64,000 nucleotides of DNA, taken from M3007 sp031425155. GTDB taxonomy: Bacteria > Bacteroidota > Bacteroidia > Chitinophagales > Saprospiraceae. Positions 42,803 through 51,210 of the stretch are shown here, in pieces. The stretch is taken from the NCBI GenBank assembly GCA_031425155.1, contig JANPIV010000022.1, forward strand, positions 173,531 to 237,530, given 5' to 3'. Positions within the stretch are counted from its first letter, which is position 1, and the number at the start of each line of letters is the position of its first letter. The position numbers and the translations under genes are program-made. The notes below the pieces were generated by a model, which saw nothing but the letters and a program-made list of their open reading frames with translations, did no database searches and was not told the origin of the DNA.

Positions 42803-43038
42803 ATCGCATTCTCCGCAGGCAGCGAAAGGTCTGAATACTAAAGTTTTAAGGTGCTTCCCGCAAGGTTCCGGGGGCCCTTTCTGTCCAAATCTAACTTTCT
42901 TCGGGTAGGCTATATGCTGTCTGCAGCGCATCAGAGACCTTTTGCTTTGGTCACAGTTTATTTGCAGCCTGTTTAATGGCCTGGCTTATAAACCGTATAA
43001 AATGCGGGTAGCCGACACTTTTGCATGAGCGGCTATTT
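42803..43038. other. Spacer with no gene recognised
   Basis: Part of the 400-base gap between the DUF4783 gene and the small membrane-protein gene. It holds a GC-rich patch (42850-42885, with CCCGCAAGG and CCGGGGGCCC) in an AT-rich background and a short hairpin GACC-N9-GGTC near 42930-42952. A structured RNA is possible, but I recognise no known family. Confidence 0.3.
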
Positions 43039-43046
43039 TATTTTTG
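43039..43046 (+). promoter_or_regulatory. -7 box of the small membrane protein gene
   Basis: TATTTTTG, 49 bases upstream of the ATG at 43096. It lies within the longer frame from 43021, favouring the later start. Confidence 0.4.
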
Positions 43047-43095
43047 CTGCTTACTTGCCAAGTCATGGCCGGAAAGGAGCAACCAGAAATTTAAA

Positions 43096-43302
43096 ATGCC
43101 TTTATTCATGCAAGGAGAACAAATGCCTGCACCCGAACCCCTGCTCTTTCGCACCAAAGACGGCGAAGACTTTGAAATACCCGAAGAAGGTTCTCTGGGA
43201 TTATTGGCCCTGGGTTATGTAGGCCTCATGGCCTGGCGGCAAAAGCGAAATGAAGTAAGGGAACAAAAATCAGCCTCTAATTCGCAGGAAAAGGGGAAGT
43301 AG
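43096..43302 (+). CDS. Small single-span membrane protein
   Basis: A 68-residue hypothetical protein. The N-terminal half is acidic (TKDGEDFEIPEEG). A single hydrophobic segment (LGLLALGYVGLMAW, about residues 34-47) is followed by a charged Arg/Lys/Glu tail. An AAATTTAAA stretch before the ATG is typical of Bacteroidota starts. It is not a recognised family; coding is supported only by frame, start context and composition. Confidence 0.5.
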   Translation: MPLFMQGEQMPAPEPLLFRTKDGEDFEIPEEGSLGLLALGYVGLMAWRQKRNEVREQKSASNSQEKGK

Positions 43303-43372
43303 AGACTTATTGCAACGATGTAACATTGGGGCAGCGCCCCTAAATATTTGTAGCAAAATGGAATAACCCCTT

Positions 43373-43422
43373 CTTGTAGGTGCAGCGCACCGGAACACAG
43401 CCCGGTGCGCTGCACCTACAAG
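43373..43422. repeat. Perfect 21-bp GC-rich hairpin
   Basis: Arms 43373-43393 and 43402-43422 (core GTAGGTGCAGCGCACCGG and its complement) pair perfectly around an 8-base loop. It lies between the small membrane-protein gene and the glucosaminidase-like gene, which converge, so a terminator role for both is possible, though no U-tract is seen. In style it matches 22496-22537. Confidence 0.8.
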
Positions 43423-43521
43423 GCTTGATGGATGGACGATAGGCTATAAATATTTCGCCGCGCTGCGGCTACCTAAACAAGGTAGCATCTGTCAATATAT
43501 GGAGAGTCACTCGCAAAGCGA

Positions 43522-44166
43522 TTATTGGCCGTCCAGTTCGAACAGGCGATACGTTTCGATCACCGTGCGCATCTCGGCGGTGTTGTTGCGCACATCCGAA
43601 ATACTTTTCCCGTCCAGCATTCTCAGCCACTGTTGCCAGTCGCTGCCCGCCGATTTCCGTACGTCCCCAAACCACGATTGGTGACTGACGAACACGCCGA
43701 AATCGCGGAAACTCGCCCAGGCCGTATCGTAGCGGCGGACACACTGGCCGTCCAGCGTAGCCACCGCACCCGTCCAGTCGCCGCCACAGGGCAGCGCGAA
43801 AAAGTTATTGACCTGTAGCGCGGCAATCCGCTGACCGGAGTGGCTGTTCACGTACGCACAGGCCAGCAGCACCGAGGGCGGAATGCCAAATTTTTTCCGC
43901 TCGTTCACCGACAGATTACCAAACCGTTTCAGGAAAGCCACCGCTGTCGCGTCGTCTATGGTGGGCATAGTCACCTCACCACTGCCCGATCCAAACAGAT
44001 CGAGATGGGCCGCAGCACCGGGACTGGCATCCGTATATTTTCCACCGGCCACCGTCGGGCTATCGGCGTTCCAGAATTTAAGGCGGGGATTGTTGCGGCC
44101 AATGGCCACCAAAAGCAATAGCACAATGGCTATTGTAAACCAATTTGTTTTAATAAAATTCCACAT
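43522..44166 (-). CDS. Glucosaminidase-domain (GH73-like) membrane-anchored protein
   Basis: A 214-residue protein: N-terminal transmembrane anchor (WFTIAIVLLLLVAIG, about residues 9-23), linker, then a glucosaminidase/lysozyme-like domain (about 70-214) with FGNLSVNERKKFGIPPSVLLA, NNFFALPCGG and YDTAWASFRDFGVFVS. Such domains cut peptidoglycan glycan strands. The expected catalytic Glu (ALESxWG in relatives) aligns with Asn in CAYVNSHSG (about residue 102), so enzymatic activity may be lost. A start at 44244 is possible, but 44166 places the anchor at the N-terminus. Confidence 0.78.
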   Translation of the reverse strand: MWNFIKTNWFTIAIVLLLLVAIGRNNPRLKFWNADSPTVAGGKYTDASPGAAAHLDLFGSGSGEVTMPTIDDATAVAFLKRFGNLSVNERKKFGIPPSVLLACAYVNSHSGQRIAALQVNNFFALPCGGDWTGAVATLDGQCVRRYDTAWASFRDFGVFVSHQSWFGDVRKSAGSDWQQWLRMLDGKSISDVRNNTAEMRTVIETYRLFELDGQ

Positions 44167-44257
44167 AGTCGCTGGCAAAGCATTTATTCGGTGATTCATA
44201 TCACTGAAAATCAAACAATTAAAGAAGGATCGTTTTGCTGCCAAATGTTTTCAAGAG

Positions 44258-44274
44258 CAAAAGTAGTATTTTTG
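44258..44274. promoter_or_regulatory. Back-to-back divergent -7 boxes
   Basis: The minus strand reads TACTTTTG (44258-44265) and, one base away, the plus strand reads TATTTTTG (44267-44274). They could serve the glucosaminidase-like gene (minus) and the secreted protein gene at 44448 (plus). Well-spaced -33 elements were not found. Confidence 0.35.
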
Positions 44275-44447
44275 ATTTCGTATTTAAAACAAATTATTTA
44301 ATTTTTTTCTTTTGAATATGGACGATTTTTTTGAATAATTTTTCAGGTGGCGGGCTGGCACGCGTGAGTGCTATGGCATAGGAATTTACTCCCTTTCCCC
44401 AGGCCATCCCAGGCATCGTTTTTTTATCATCCAAAGCACCATCCACC

Positions 44448-44876
44448 ATGAGAAACACTTTTTTCATTCTCTTTTTACTCGCCATCGGCTGGTCAGCCCA
44501 GGCGCAATCGCGTTGCTCTGATTATAACACCCACAGCATAAACATCTGGCAAGGCGGCCAGCCCGGCCAGGAAGCCAACTGGCATTTGGCAGCCAACTGG
44601 AGCCTGGATCGGGTACCCGACTGGACGCATGATGTACTTATTCCTGATATGTCCACCACGGCCCGCCCTTATCCGGTCATACGCCACGGCGTAGCGGAAG
44701 CAAACTCGATTCAACTGCAGTCCGGTGCTCAGCTGACCATTGCCGATACAAGCAGCCTGCGTTTGCCGGAAGGTACCCTGGCCGACGCTACTACTTTGCA
44801 AGGTTACCTGGATACGCGTTTCGAGCGGTTGGCAGGCCTCGTGCAGCCCACGGCGATGGTCCCTGGCAATAAGTAA
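44448..44876 (+). CDS. Small secreted protein of unknown function
   Basis: A 142-residue protein with a signal peptide (MRNTFFILFLLAIGWSAQAQ). The segment IWQGGQPGQEANWHLAANWS followed by DRVPDWTHDVLIPD and PVIRHGVAEANSIQLQSGAQ resembles the first repeat of Bacteroidota adhesin-like beta-helix proteins, but the protein stops after one unit and has no type IX sorting tail. It may be a truncated remnant or a small matrix protein. The gene is isolated and is followed by a stutter-word repeat. Confidence 0.65.
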   Translation: MRNTFFILFLLAIGWSAQAQSRCSDYNTHSINIWQGGQPGQEANWHLAANWSLDRVPDWTHDVLIPDMSTTARPYPVIRHGVAEANSIQLQSGAQLTIADTSSLRLPEGTLADATTLQGYLDTRFERLAGLVQPTAMVPGNK

Positions 44877-44883
44877 ACATTGG

Positions 44884-44955
44884 ATATTTGAGGATTGGAG
44901 GATTCGATCAATTCCATGATTACCAATTACTTTAATCGCATCCTCCAATGCTGAC
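44884..44955. repeat. Stutter-word inverted repeat, second linker copy
   Basis: Words ATATTTGAGGATTGGAGGAT and mirrored GCATCCTCCAATG. The linker at 44901-44930, read on the minus strand, contains TTGGTAATCATGGAATTGAT, matching the linker of the repeat at 30398-30417 with few changes. Confidence 0.65.
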
Positions 44956-45048
44956 ACACTCTATACAAAACAGTAAAAAAATTTCGTAAAAGCAATTTGG
45001 CATAGAACAAAAAGGAAAGCGGTGTATTTTGGCGCAAAATCATTCGCT

Positions 45049-48000
45049 ATGTTTCGCTTTCTATACGGTTCTGTTTTACTGGTTGCTGCTGCATTTCTCC
45101 TCCTCCTTTTTCAACGTTGTGCTGGCGACGATGTACCAGCGCGTATTCTCGTGTTTTCTAAAACTGAAGGCTACCGCCACGAGAGCATTCCCACAGGCAT
45201 CGCCGCTTTTCGCAAACTATGCTACGACAATGGCATTGCGATGGATACCAGCGAAGATGGGGCTGATTTCAATGAACAGAACCTGAAACGCTACGCCGCC
45301 GTAGTATTTCTCAACACCACCGGCGATGTGCTCACTCCCTTGCAAGAGACTGATTTTGAACGCTATATTCAGGCGGGCGGCGGCTACATGGGCGTTCATT
45401 CCGCCACCGATACGGAGTATGGCTGGCATTGGTATGGTGGCTTGGCGGGAGCGTATTTTGCCAGTCACCCGGAGCAGCAAGATGCCACGCTGCGCGTAAA
45501 AACCCACGATCACGCCGCCACCAAACACCTGCCCGATGAATGGAAACGCCGCGATGAATGGTATAACTTTAAGGAAATGAACCCGCAGGTAAACGTGCTG
45601 CTGGCCATTGACGAAAGTTCGTATCAGGGCGGCACCAACGGAGACAACCACCCGATGGCCTGGTACCATGAATACGATGGGGGCCGGGCGTTCTACACGG
45701 CTCTCGGCCACACCAAAGAATCGTATGCGGATCCGCTGTTTCTTCAGCATTTGCTGGGCGGATTACAATATACCATTGGTGGGAACAAACGCCTTAAATA
45801 TGGAGCCGTTCGTACGCCCGAATCGCCCGATCCGACCCGTTTTGTCAAGACTGTACTGGCCAGCGACTTAACGGAGCCCATGCAACTCGGTATGTTTCCC
45901 GATGGGAAAGTCATTTTTATTGAGCGGCGCGGTAGTATCAAACTGTACGATCCGGCTAGTGGCCTGACCAGCGTGGCCTACAAATTACCCGTGTATTCCG
46001 AAGAAGAAGATGGACTGATGGGCCTGGCAATTGACCCGAACTACGCCCAAAATCACTGGATTTACCTGTATTATTCGCCCTTGGGCACAGAGTCTGTCAA
46101 TAAACTGTCGCGGTTTGTTTTTGAAAATAATACCCTCGACTACGCCTCCGAAAAAGTGATTTTGAAAGTAGGCGTTCAACGCCAGGAATGCTGTCACACT
46201 GGCGGCTGTATCCGCATCACAGACGACGGGACGCTGTACCTTTCTACGGGCGACAACAGTAATCCATTTGCTTCGGAAGGCTATAATCCAGCTGACGAAC
46301 GCCCCGGACGCAGCCCCTGGGATGCTCAAAAGTCCTCCGCCAATACCAACGATTTGCGGGGTAAAATATTGAGGATCAAACCCTTAAAGGACGGCACTTA
46401 TATCTGCCCGGCGGGTAATCTCTTCACCGATCAGGATGTCCACGTCACCTCTCCCGAACTGACTGGCCCCGGCATTGACCGCCCCGAAATATACGTCATG
46501 GGCTGCCGCAATCCTTACCGCATTTCGGTGGATACCCGCCGCAAACTGCTCTTTTGGGGCGAAGTCGGCCCCGATGCGGGCGAGCCCGATACCGCTCGTG
46601 GCCCGGCAGGGCATGATGAGGTGAACCGCGCCCGGGCCGCCGGTTTCTTTGGCTGGCCCTACTTTGTCGGCGACAACAAGCCGTATCGCAAATATGATTT
46701 TGCGCGGAGCAAATCCGGTCCGCCCTTCGATCCGCTGCACCCGTTCAATGATAGCCCGAACAACACGGGTCGCCGCGATTTGCCCCCGGCGCAGCCCGCT
46801 TTTATCTGGTATCCGTATGGCAACTCCGCCGAGTTCCCGCTGGTGGGCAAAGGTGGCCGCAACGCGATGGCGGGCCCCACTTATTACGTGGATCAATACC
46901 CGGCAGCCACGCGCTTCCCGGACTATTATAATGGCAAACTGATTACTTATGATTGGATGCGGGGCTGGATGATGGCCGTCACGGTGGATAGTCTCGGCAA
47001 TTTCAGCCGCATGGAAACCTTTGGCGATTCCGTGAAACTGAGCCGCCCGATGGATATGCTGGTGGACAAAAATGGCTCTTTTTGGGTGCTCGAATATGGT
47101 ACACAATGGTTTTCTTCCAATCCCGATGCCCGCCTCAGCCGCATAGATTATGTGCGCGGCAATCGTCCGCCGATGCCCGTGCTGGAAGCCGACAAAATTG
47201 CCGATGCCAGCCCGGCGACCATCGTTTTTTCGGCCAGCAAAACGCGGGACTATGACCAGGACCGATTGACGTACGAACTTGATTTTGGGGATGAAACGCC
47301 GTCTTTCCGTTTGGAGGGTCGGTATGCCAGGAGCCATGCCGGGGTCGGTACAGCGGAGGCGGTAAAGAAAAATCCGCTGGACAGCATCGTCCACGTTTTC
47401 TCTCTGCCCGGTACCTACGAGGTGAGTTTGAAAGTGACCGACGAATCAAACCTGACCCGTACTGTAAAGCAAAAAATTCATGTGGGCAACGCTCCGCCCA
47501 CCGTGCGTTGGGATTTTGGGCCACAAAACCGCAGTTTCTATCTGCCCGGCGACACGCTGAAATACCGCGTCGTGGTGCAAGACCCGGAGGATGGTTCGCT
47601 TGTAAACGGCAGCATTTCGTCAGCAGTAGTAGCCACCACGATTGACTATCTGGAAACGGGGTTCGACATTACCAGCATCGCGAAAGGCCACCAATCTGCC
47701 ATGCAGCAGGCTGAATACGCCAAAGGGAAGGGCCTTATTGATCGTTCCGATTGCAAGACCTGCCACGCCGTGGATCGGCTGGTGAATGGCCCGTCGTTTC
47801 AGGCCGTCGCCGAACGGTACCGAGGCAATGAGTTTGCCGTACGCAATTTATCCAAAAAAATACTCGAGGGCGGTGCGGGCAACTGGGGGCAGGTCGTGAT
47901 GAGCGCCCACCCGCAGGTCTCCGCCGAAGATGCCGGGGAAATGGTGCGCTGGATACTCACACTCGGTGCCCCTGTCAAGCCAAAGCAAACGCTCCCGCTG

Positions 48001-48567
48001 GCGGGTAGTTACCCGCTGGTGGTGAAAGCCAGCCAGGAAAAGGGCAAAAAGGCGTATCCCGGCACCTATATATTTAAGGCCACTTACCGCGACCGGGGCA
48101 GCAGCAGCCAGGCTCCGCTTGAAGATGGGGAGACCATCGCCCTGCGTCCCGCTTTCCAACAAGCCGAGCAGGCCGATAGCATGTCGAAAAGCATTGATAA
48201 TTATCGTCCTTTCAATGGCGATACGGTGGTGCTGACCGAACTAAAGCACCGTAGTTTTTTTGTGTTCAAACGCTCGGACCTGACTGGTGTGCGCAGCATC
48301 GCCATCGGCGTGGGCAGTGGCGATAAACTCCGGCAATTCCACGGCGGTTGGCTCGAATTACGCCTAGATAGTCCCAACGGACCACTAGTTGGTCGCGTAC
48401 AAGTCCCGGAGAAAAATTCGTCCGGCAAAATGGAATTCTATGAACTCATTCTGCCCGTCACGCCACCGAGCGACCACGATTTCCACGATTTGTATTTTGT
48501 GGTGAAAAACGAGAATAATCCCTCGCAGGCGGTGATGGCGGTGGACTGGGTTAGGTTTGGGTTGTGA
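45049..48567 (+). CDS. ThuA / PQQ-type sugar dehydrogenase / PKD / cytochrome c / CBM fusion
   Basis: A 1172-residue exported protein. A hydrophobic N-terminal segment ends near Cys (LLLLFQRCAG), possibly an unusual lipobox. Domains in order: ThuA-like (about 30-235, YMGVHSATDTEYGWHWYGGL), six-bladed glucose/sorbosone dehydrogenase propeller (about 255-690, with GLMGLAIDP, CCHTGGCIRI and GWPYFVGDN), a PKD/Ig-like domain (about 705-815), a cytochrome c domain with a CKTCHAV heme site at about 902, and a C-terminal CBM6-like domain (about 1030-1172, with AVDWVRFGL). It probably oxidises a sugar and passes electrons to its own heme. ATG 45049 is chosen because it begins the signal segment. Confidence 0.88.
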   Translation: MFRFLYGSVLLVAAAFLLLLFQRCAGDDVPARILVFSKTEGYRHESIPTGIAAFRKLCYDNGIAMDTSEDGADFNEQNLKRYAAVVFLNTTGDVLTPLQETDFERYIQAGGGYMGVHSATDTEYGWHWYGGLAGAYFASHPEQQDATLRVKTHDHAATKHLPDEWKRRDEWYNFKEMNPQVNVLLAIDESSYQGGTNGDNHPMAWYHEYDGGRAFYTALGHTKESYADPLFLQHLLGGLQYTIGGNKRLKYGAVRTPESPDPTRFVKTVLASDLTEPMQLGMFPDGKVIFIERRGSIKLYDPASGLTSVAYKLPVYSEEEDGLMGLAIDPNYAQNHWIYLYYSPLGTESVNKLSRFVFENNTLDYASEKVILKVGVQRQECCHTGGCIRITDDGTLYLSTGDNSNPFASEGYNPADERPGRSPWDAQKSSANTNDLRGKILRIKPLKDGTYICPAGNLFTDQDVHVTSPELTGPGIDRPEIYVMGCRNPYRISVDTRRKLLFWGEVGPDAGEPDTARGPAGHDEVNRARAAGFFGWPYFVGDNKPYRKYDFARSKSGPPFDPLHPFNDSPNNTGRRDLPPAQPAFIWYPYGNSAEFPLVGKGGRNAMAGPTYYVDQYPAATRFPDYYNGKLITYDWMRGWMMAVTVDSLGNFSRMETFGDSVKLSRPMDMLVDKNGSFWVLEYGTQWFSSNPDARLSRIDYVRGNRPPMPVLEADKIADASPATIVFSASKTRDYDQDRLTYELDFGDETPSFRLEGRYARSHAGVGTAEAVKKNPLDSIVHVFSLPGTYEVSLKVTDESNLTRTVKQKIHVGNAPPTVRWDFGPQNRSFYLPGDTLKYRVVVQDPEDGSLVNGSISSAVVATTIDYLETGFDITSIAKGHQSAMQQAEYAKGKGLIDRSDCKTCHAVDRLVNGPSFQAVAERYRGNEFAVRNLSKKILEGGAGNWGQVVMSAHPQVSAEDAGEMVRWILTLGAPVKPKQTLPLAGSYPLVVKASQEKGKKAYPGTYIFKATYRDRGSSSQAPLEDGETIALRPAFQQAEQADSMSKSIDNYRPFNGDTVVLTELKHRSFFVFKRSDLTGVRSIAIGVGSGDKLRQFHGGWLELRLDSPNGPLVGRVQVPEKNSSGKMEFYELILPVTPPSDHDFHDLYFVVKNENNPSQAVMAVDWVRFGL

Positions 48568-48597
48568 TGGAAAAGCAAAGAAGAAGTGCTTTATCAA

Positions 48598-48628
48598 TTG
48601 CTCCAAACATCCGAATGAACTAACTTTG
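48598..48628 (+). promoter_or_regulatory. Promoter of the VapBC-like pair
   Basis: TTG at 48598-48600, a 20-base spacer and TAACTTTG at 48621-48628, matching the Bacteroidota consensus; the antitoxin ATG is 18 bases downstream. Confidence 0.6.
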
Positions 48629-48646
48629 TCCAAAATATAAAAGTCT

Positions 48647-48859
48647 ATGCAACAAGTTATTATTGATGTGGAGGAAAGCAGGTATGCGCTACTGCTGCAA
48701 TTTTTACGTACTTTGGACTACGTGAAAGTGGTGCAACCATCGGCGTTTTTGCTGAAAAATACACCGCTGCCTAAATATGATTTTTCTGATTTGATTGGTA
48801 AACTGCAGTGGCGGGGCGATGCCGTGGCTGAGCAACGTAGGATGCGGGATGAATGGTAG
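48647..48859 (+). CDS. VapB-like antitoxin
   Basis: A 70-residue protein reading ESRYALLLQFLRTLDYVKVV at the N-terminus and ending in a Trp/Arg-rich tail (KLQWRGDAVAEQRRMRDEW), the pattern of small antitoxins paired with PIN toxins in Bacteroidota. Its stop overlaps the start of the PIN gene by 11 bases, the usual translationally coupled layout. The promoter is recognisable. Since the toxin gene carries a stop codon, the antitoxin may now be unneeded. Confidence 0.75.
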   Translation: MQQVIIDVEESRYALLLQFLRTLDYVKVVQPSAFLLKNTPLPKYDFSDLIGKLQWRGDAVAEQRRMRDEW

Positions 48860-49223
48860 GTTTTTGCTCGATACTAATGCCGTGATTGCCTTGCTAAATG
48901 GCATCCCCTCGCTTTTCCAAACCTTGCAATCCGCTAATTGGATTGGCATTTCCATTATTACAGAACTGGAATTTTTGTCCTTCTCTGGTTTATCAACACA
49001 CGACGAAATTTTATTCCAGTAATTTAAAAATCGTGTGGAAATTATTGATTTACAGGCAGTTGATACGCATTTTTTACAGCGGATTATCGAAATCAGAAAG
49101 GCGGGTAAGTTGAAATTGCCTGATGCCATTATCGCTGCCGCTGCTCTTGAAAACATGGCTACTTTATTAACATTGGATCTGGCATTTTCCAAAGTTGATT
49201 ATCTTTCTTTCCAAGGTTTTTGA
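48849..49223 (+). pseudogene. VapC-like PIN-domain toxin interrupted by a stop codon
   Basis: From ATG 48849 the frame encodes a PIN domain: FLLDTNAVIALLNG (first acidic residue) and ISIITELEFLSF. A TAA stop at 49020-49022 cuts it after about 57 residues. The same frame continues with VEIIDLQAVDTHFLQRIIEI, LPDAIIAAAAL and LTLDLAF up to 49223, which are the normal second half of the toxin with its remaining Asp residues. A single substitution in a Gln or Glu codon would explain the stop. The ribonuclease is probably inactive unless readthrough occurs. Confidence 0.8.
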
Positions 49224-49258
49224 AATTTGGGTTGTGACGTGATTTTGCCGGGGGTGTT

Positions 49259-51202
49259 CTAACGTTTGCCTGTCCGCCACAATACTTCCAAATCCCGCCA
49301 CACGTTCCAGTCTTTGGCATACAGAAAATTCAGCCTGGCTACGGTGGGCAGGGTGGCTTGCAGGCCGTGGATTTGTTCTAAAGGAGAAAAAACCCCCGGT
49401 TTCAAGGCCGGTAAAGTGGCGTTTTGCTCGTTGGGAGCATAGCCGACCCAGGTTTTTCGCCCCAGGAAGACGGCCCACCAATTAGCCAGGAAAAAAATTT
49501 TTTTGTTAGAAAAAAACAACCAAACCGGAGCACTAACCACCAGAAATAAGCAAAGCCATACATCCAGTACGCGCTTGTTGCGTCGTTGTCCGGGCTCGGC
49601 GATATTGTAGCGAATGGCAATGGTATATAGTTCGCCAGGTTCATTTTTGCTGCTACTGCCAATGATGCTCAGGCTTTCTTCGGGCACTATTTTGTAATTT
49701 ACCGATGGACCAAGCCGGGTCATCCAGGCCAGAATATCCTGCGAACGGATGTCTTTGGAGCAAAATATGGCCTCATTCACCCGATAGACCCGCACCACTT
49801 CGTCCAATTGTTCCAGGCTGCTGAGGTAAGTACGGTCGTCGTGCTGACCGGGCGGGGCTACGGTACCAATAAAATTGTTCGGTACACCAGCTTGTTTCAG
49901 CAAGCCCATGACCCGTTCGCTTTCGGTGGCCGAACCGACAACGACCAGATTTTTTATCCGGTCGCGCCCGATGCTGAAATTGCGGTATTCCAGAAAATGG
50001 GCACCCGCCCGCAGGCCGATGGTCGCCAGCGTAGCCCAGACGGACCCTAAGAGGACGAGGGCCCGCGAAGGCCGGTAATCGAGATCAAGAAAGCCATACA
50101 CAGCGGCCAGCAACAGGGTGCCAAAAGCCAGCCCACGCACCAGTCGGCGCAGGTCGTAGCGTTGGTCATAGCCGCCGTTCAGCCAGACCGTGCCGAGCCA
50201 GATCAGAATATACAGCGGAAAATTGAACCATAATACGTTGGGTTTGAACCACTCCGGGTCTTTATAATAGTAGTTCGCCCAGAAATTTTTCAGAAAAATA
50301 AGGCCTATGTAGATCGCGCCAGCGTCTAATGCGGGCAGCCAGGCTTTTTGCCATAGATGACGCAATAGCGTCAGTCCGGCCCGCAGCCAAATGGCGGCTT
50401 CCAGCATCAATATAAACAGTCCGGCGCGCGGGCCAGTGAAGTGTTTTTGGGTAAAAATAATCATGGCCTGATAGAACGTGCGGACGTAGTTCAGGCTGCC
50501 TTTTTTGGTGCTTTCTCCTTTATAATGAATGATTTGCGTTTCCGGAAAGTAATAATTTTCAAAACCTGCCTGCTTAATGCGATAAGAGAGATCAATGTCT
50601 TCGCCATACATGAAAAAGGCTTCGTCGAGCAGTCCGGCGCGGTCGAGGGCCGTGTGGCGCATGAACATGAAACAGCCCACCAGCACATCCACAGGATTGG
50701 TTTCATTGGCGGGCAGATGGCCGAGGTAGTATTGATTGAACAGGCGGCTTTTGGGAAAAATGGACGACAAGCCAAAGGTTTTGCAGAAAGCCACCCACGG
50801 CGTAGGAAAGCCGCGTTTGCTTTCGGGCAGGTATTTGCCGCTGCCGTCAATAAGTTTCACGCCCAATGCCCCGGCGTCCGGGTGGCTGTCCATGAAAGTT
50901 AGGCATTTGGAAAATGTATCTTCCTCGACCAGGGTATCTGGATTGAGCAGCAGGACATATTCGCCCTGGCTTTCGCGGATGGCCTGGTTGTTGGCGACCG
51001 CAAATCCGGTATTTTTCTTGTTGGCGATCAGCCGCACCTCCGGGAATTTCTCCTGGACCATCCGCACCGAATCGTCCACCGAATTATTATCCACCACCCA
51101 CACTTCGCCTTCGATGCCGCGCAATGCTTTCCGTACGGACAGGAGGGCCTGTTCCAGGAAATGCCGGACGTTGTAATTGACGATGATGACGGAGAGTTTC
51201 AT
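49259..51202 (-). CDS. GT2 glycosyltransferase fused to a sugar-transferase-like membrane region
   Basis: A 647-residue protein. The N-terminal GT-A domain (1-240) is of the WbbL/rhamnosyltransferase type: VIIVNYNVRHFLEQAL, VVDNNSVDD, NPDTLVEED and GEDIDLSYRIKQAGF. Then come several transmembrane helices (about 265-400), a nucleotide-binding-like segment (LVVVGSATESERVMGLL, about 421-437) as in WcaJ-type initiating transferases, and a short membrane domain ending in LPALKPGVFSP and YAKDWNVWRDLEVLWR, a reduced sugar-phosphate transferase tail. It probably acts in exopolysaccharide or O-antigen assembly. No other polysaccharide genes are adjacent. Confidence 0.85.
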   Translation of the reverse strand: MKLSVIIVNYNVRHFLEQALLSVRKALRGIEGEVWVVDNNSVDDSVRMVQEKFPEVRLIANKKNTGFAVANNQAIRESQGEYVLLLNPDTLVEEDTFSKCLTFMDSHPDAGALGVKLIDGSGKYLPESKRGFPTPWVAFCKTFGLSSIFPKSRLFNQYYLGHLPANETNPVDVLVGCFMFMRHTALDRAGLLDEAFFMYGEDIDLSYRIKQAGFENYYFPETQIIHYKGESTKKGSLNYVRTFYQAMIIFTQKHFTGPRAGLFILMLEAAIWLRAGLTLLRHLWQKAWLPALDAGAIYIGLIFLKNFWANYYYKDPEWFKPNVLWFNFPLYILIWLGTVWLNGGYDQRYDLRRLVRGLAFGTLLLAAVYGFLDLDYRPSRALVLLGSVWATLATIGLRAGAHFLEYRNFSIGRDRIKNLVVVGSATESERVMGLLKQAGVPNNFIGTVAPPGQHDDRTYLSSLEQLDEVVRVYRVNEAIFCSKDIRSQDILAWMTRLGPSVNYKIVPEESLSIIGSSSKNEPGELYTIAIRYNIAEPGQRRNKRVLDVWLCLFLVVSAPVWLFFSNKKIFFLANWWAVFLGRKTWVGYAPNEQNATLPALKPGVFSPLEQIHGLQATLPTVARLNFLYAKDWNVWRDLEVLWRTGKR

Positions 51203-51210
51203 ACAAGGGG

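Noticed and set aside
46384..47394. 336-codon frame antisense to the ThuA fusion gene
   Set aside because: It mirrors the sugar dehydrogenase propeller and the predicted protein is rich in Arg, His and Ala shadows.
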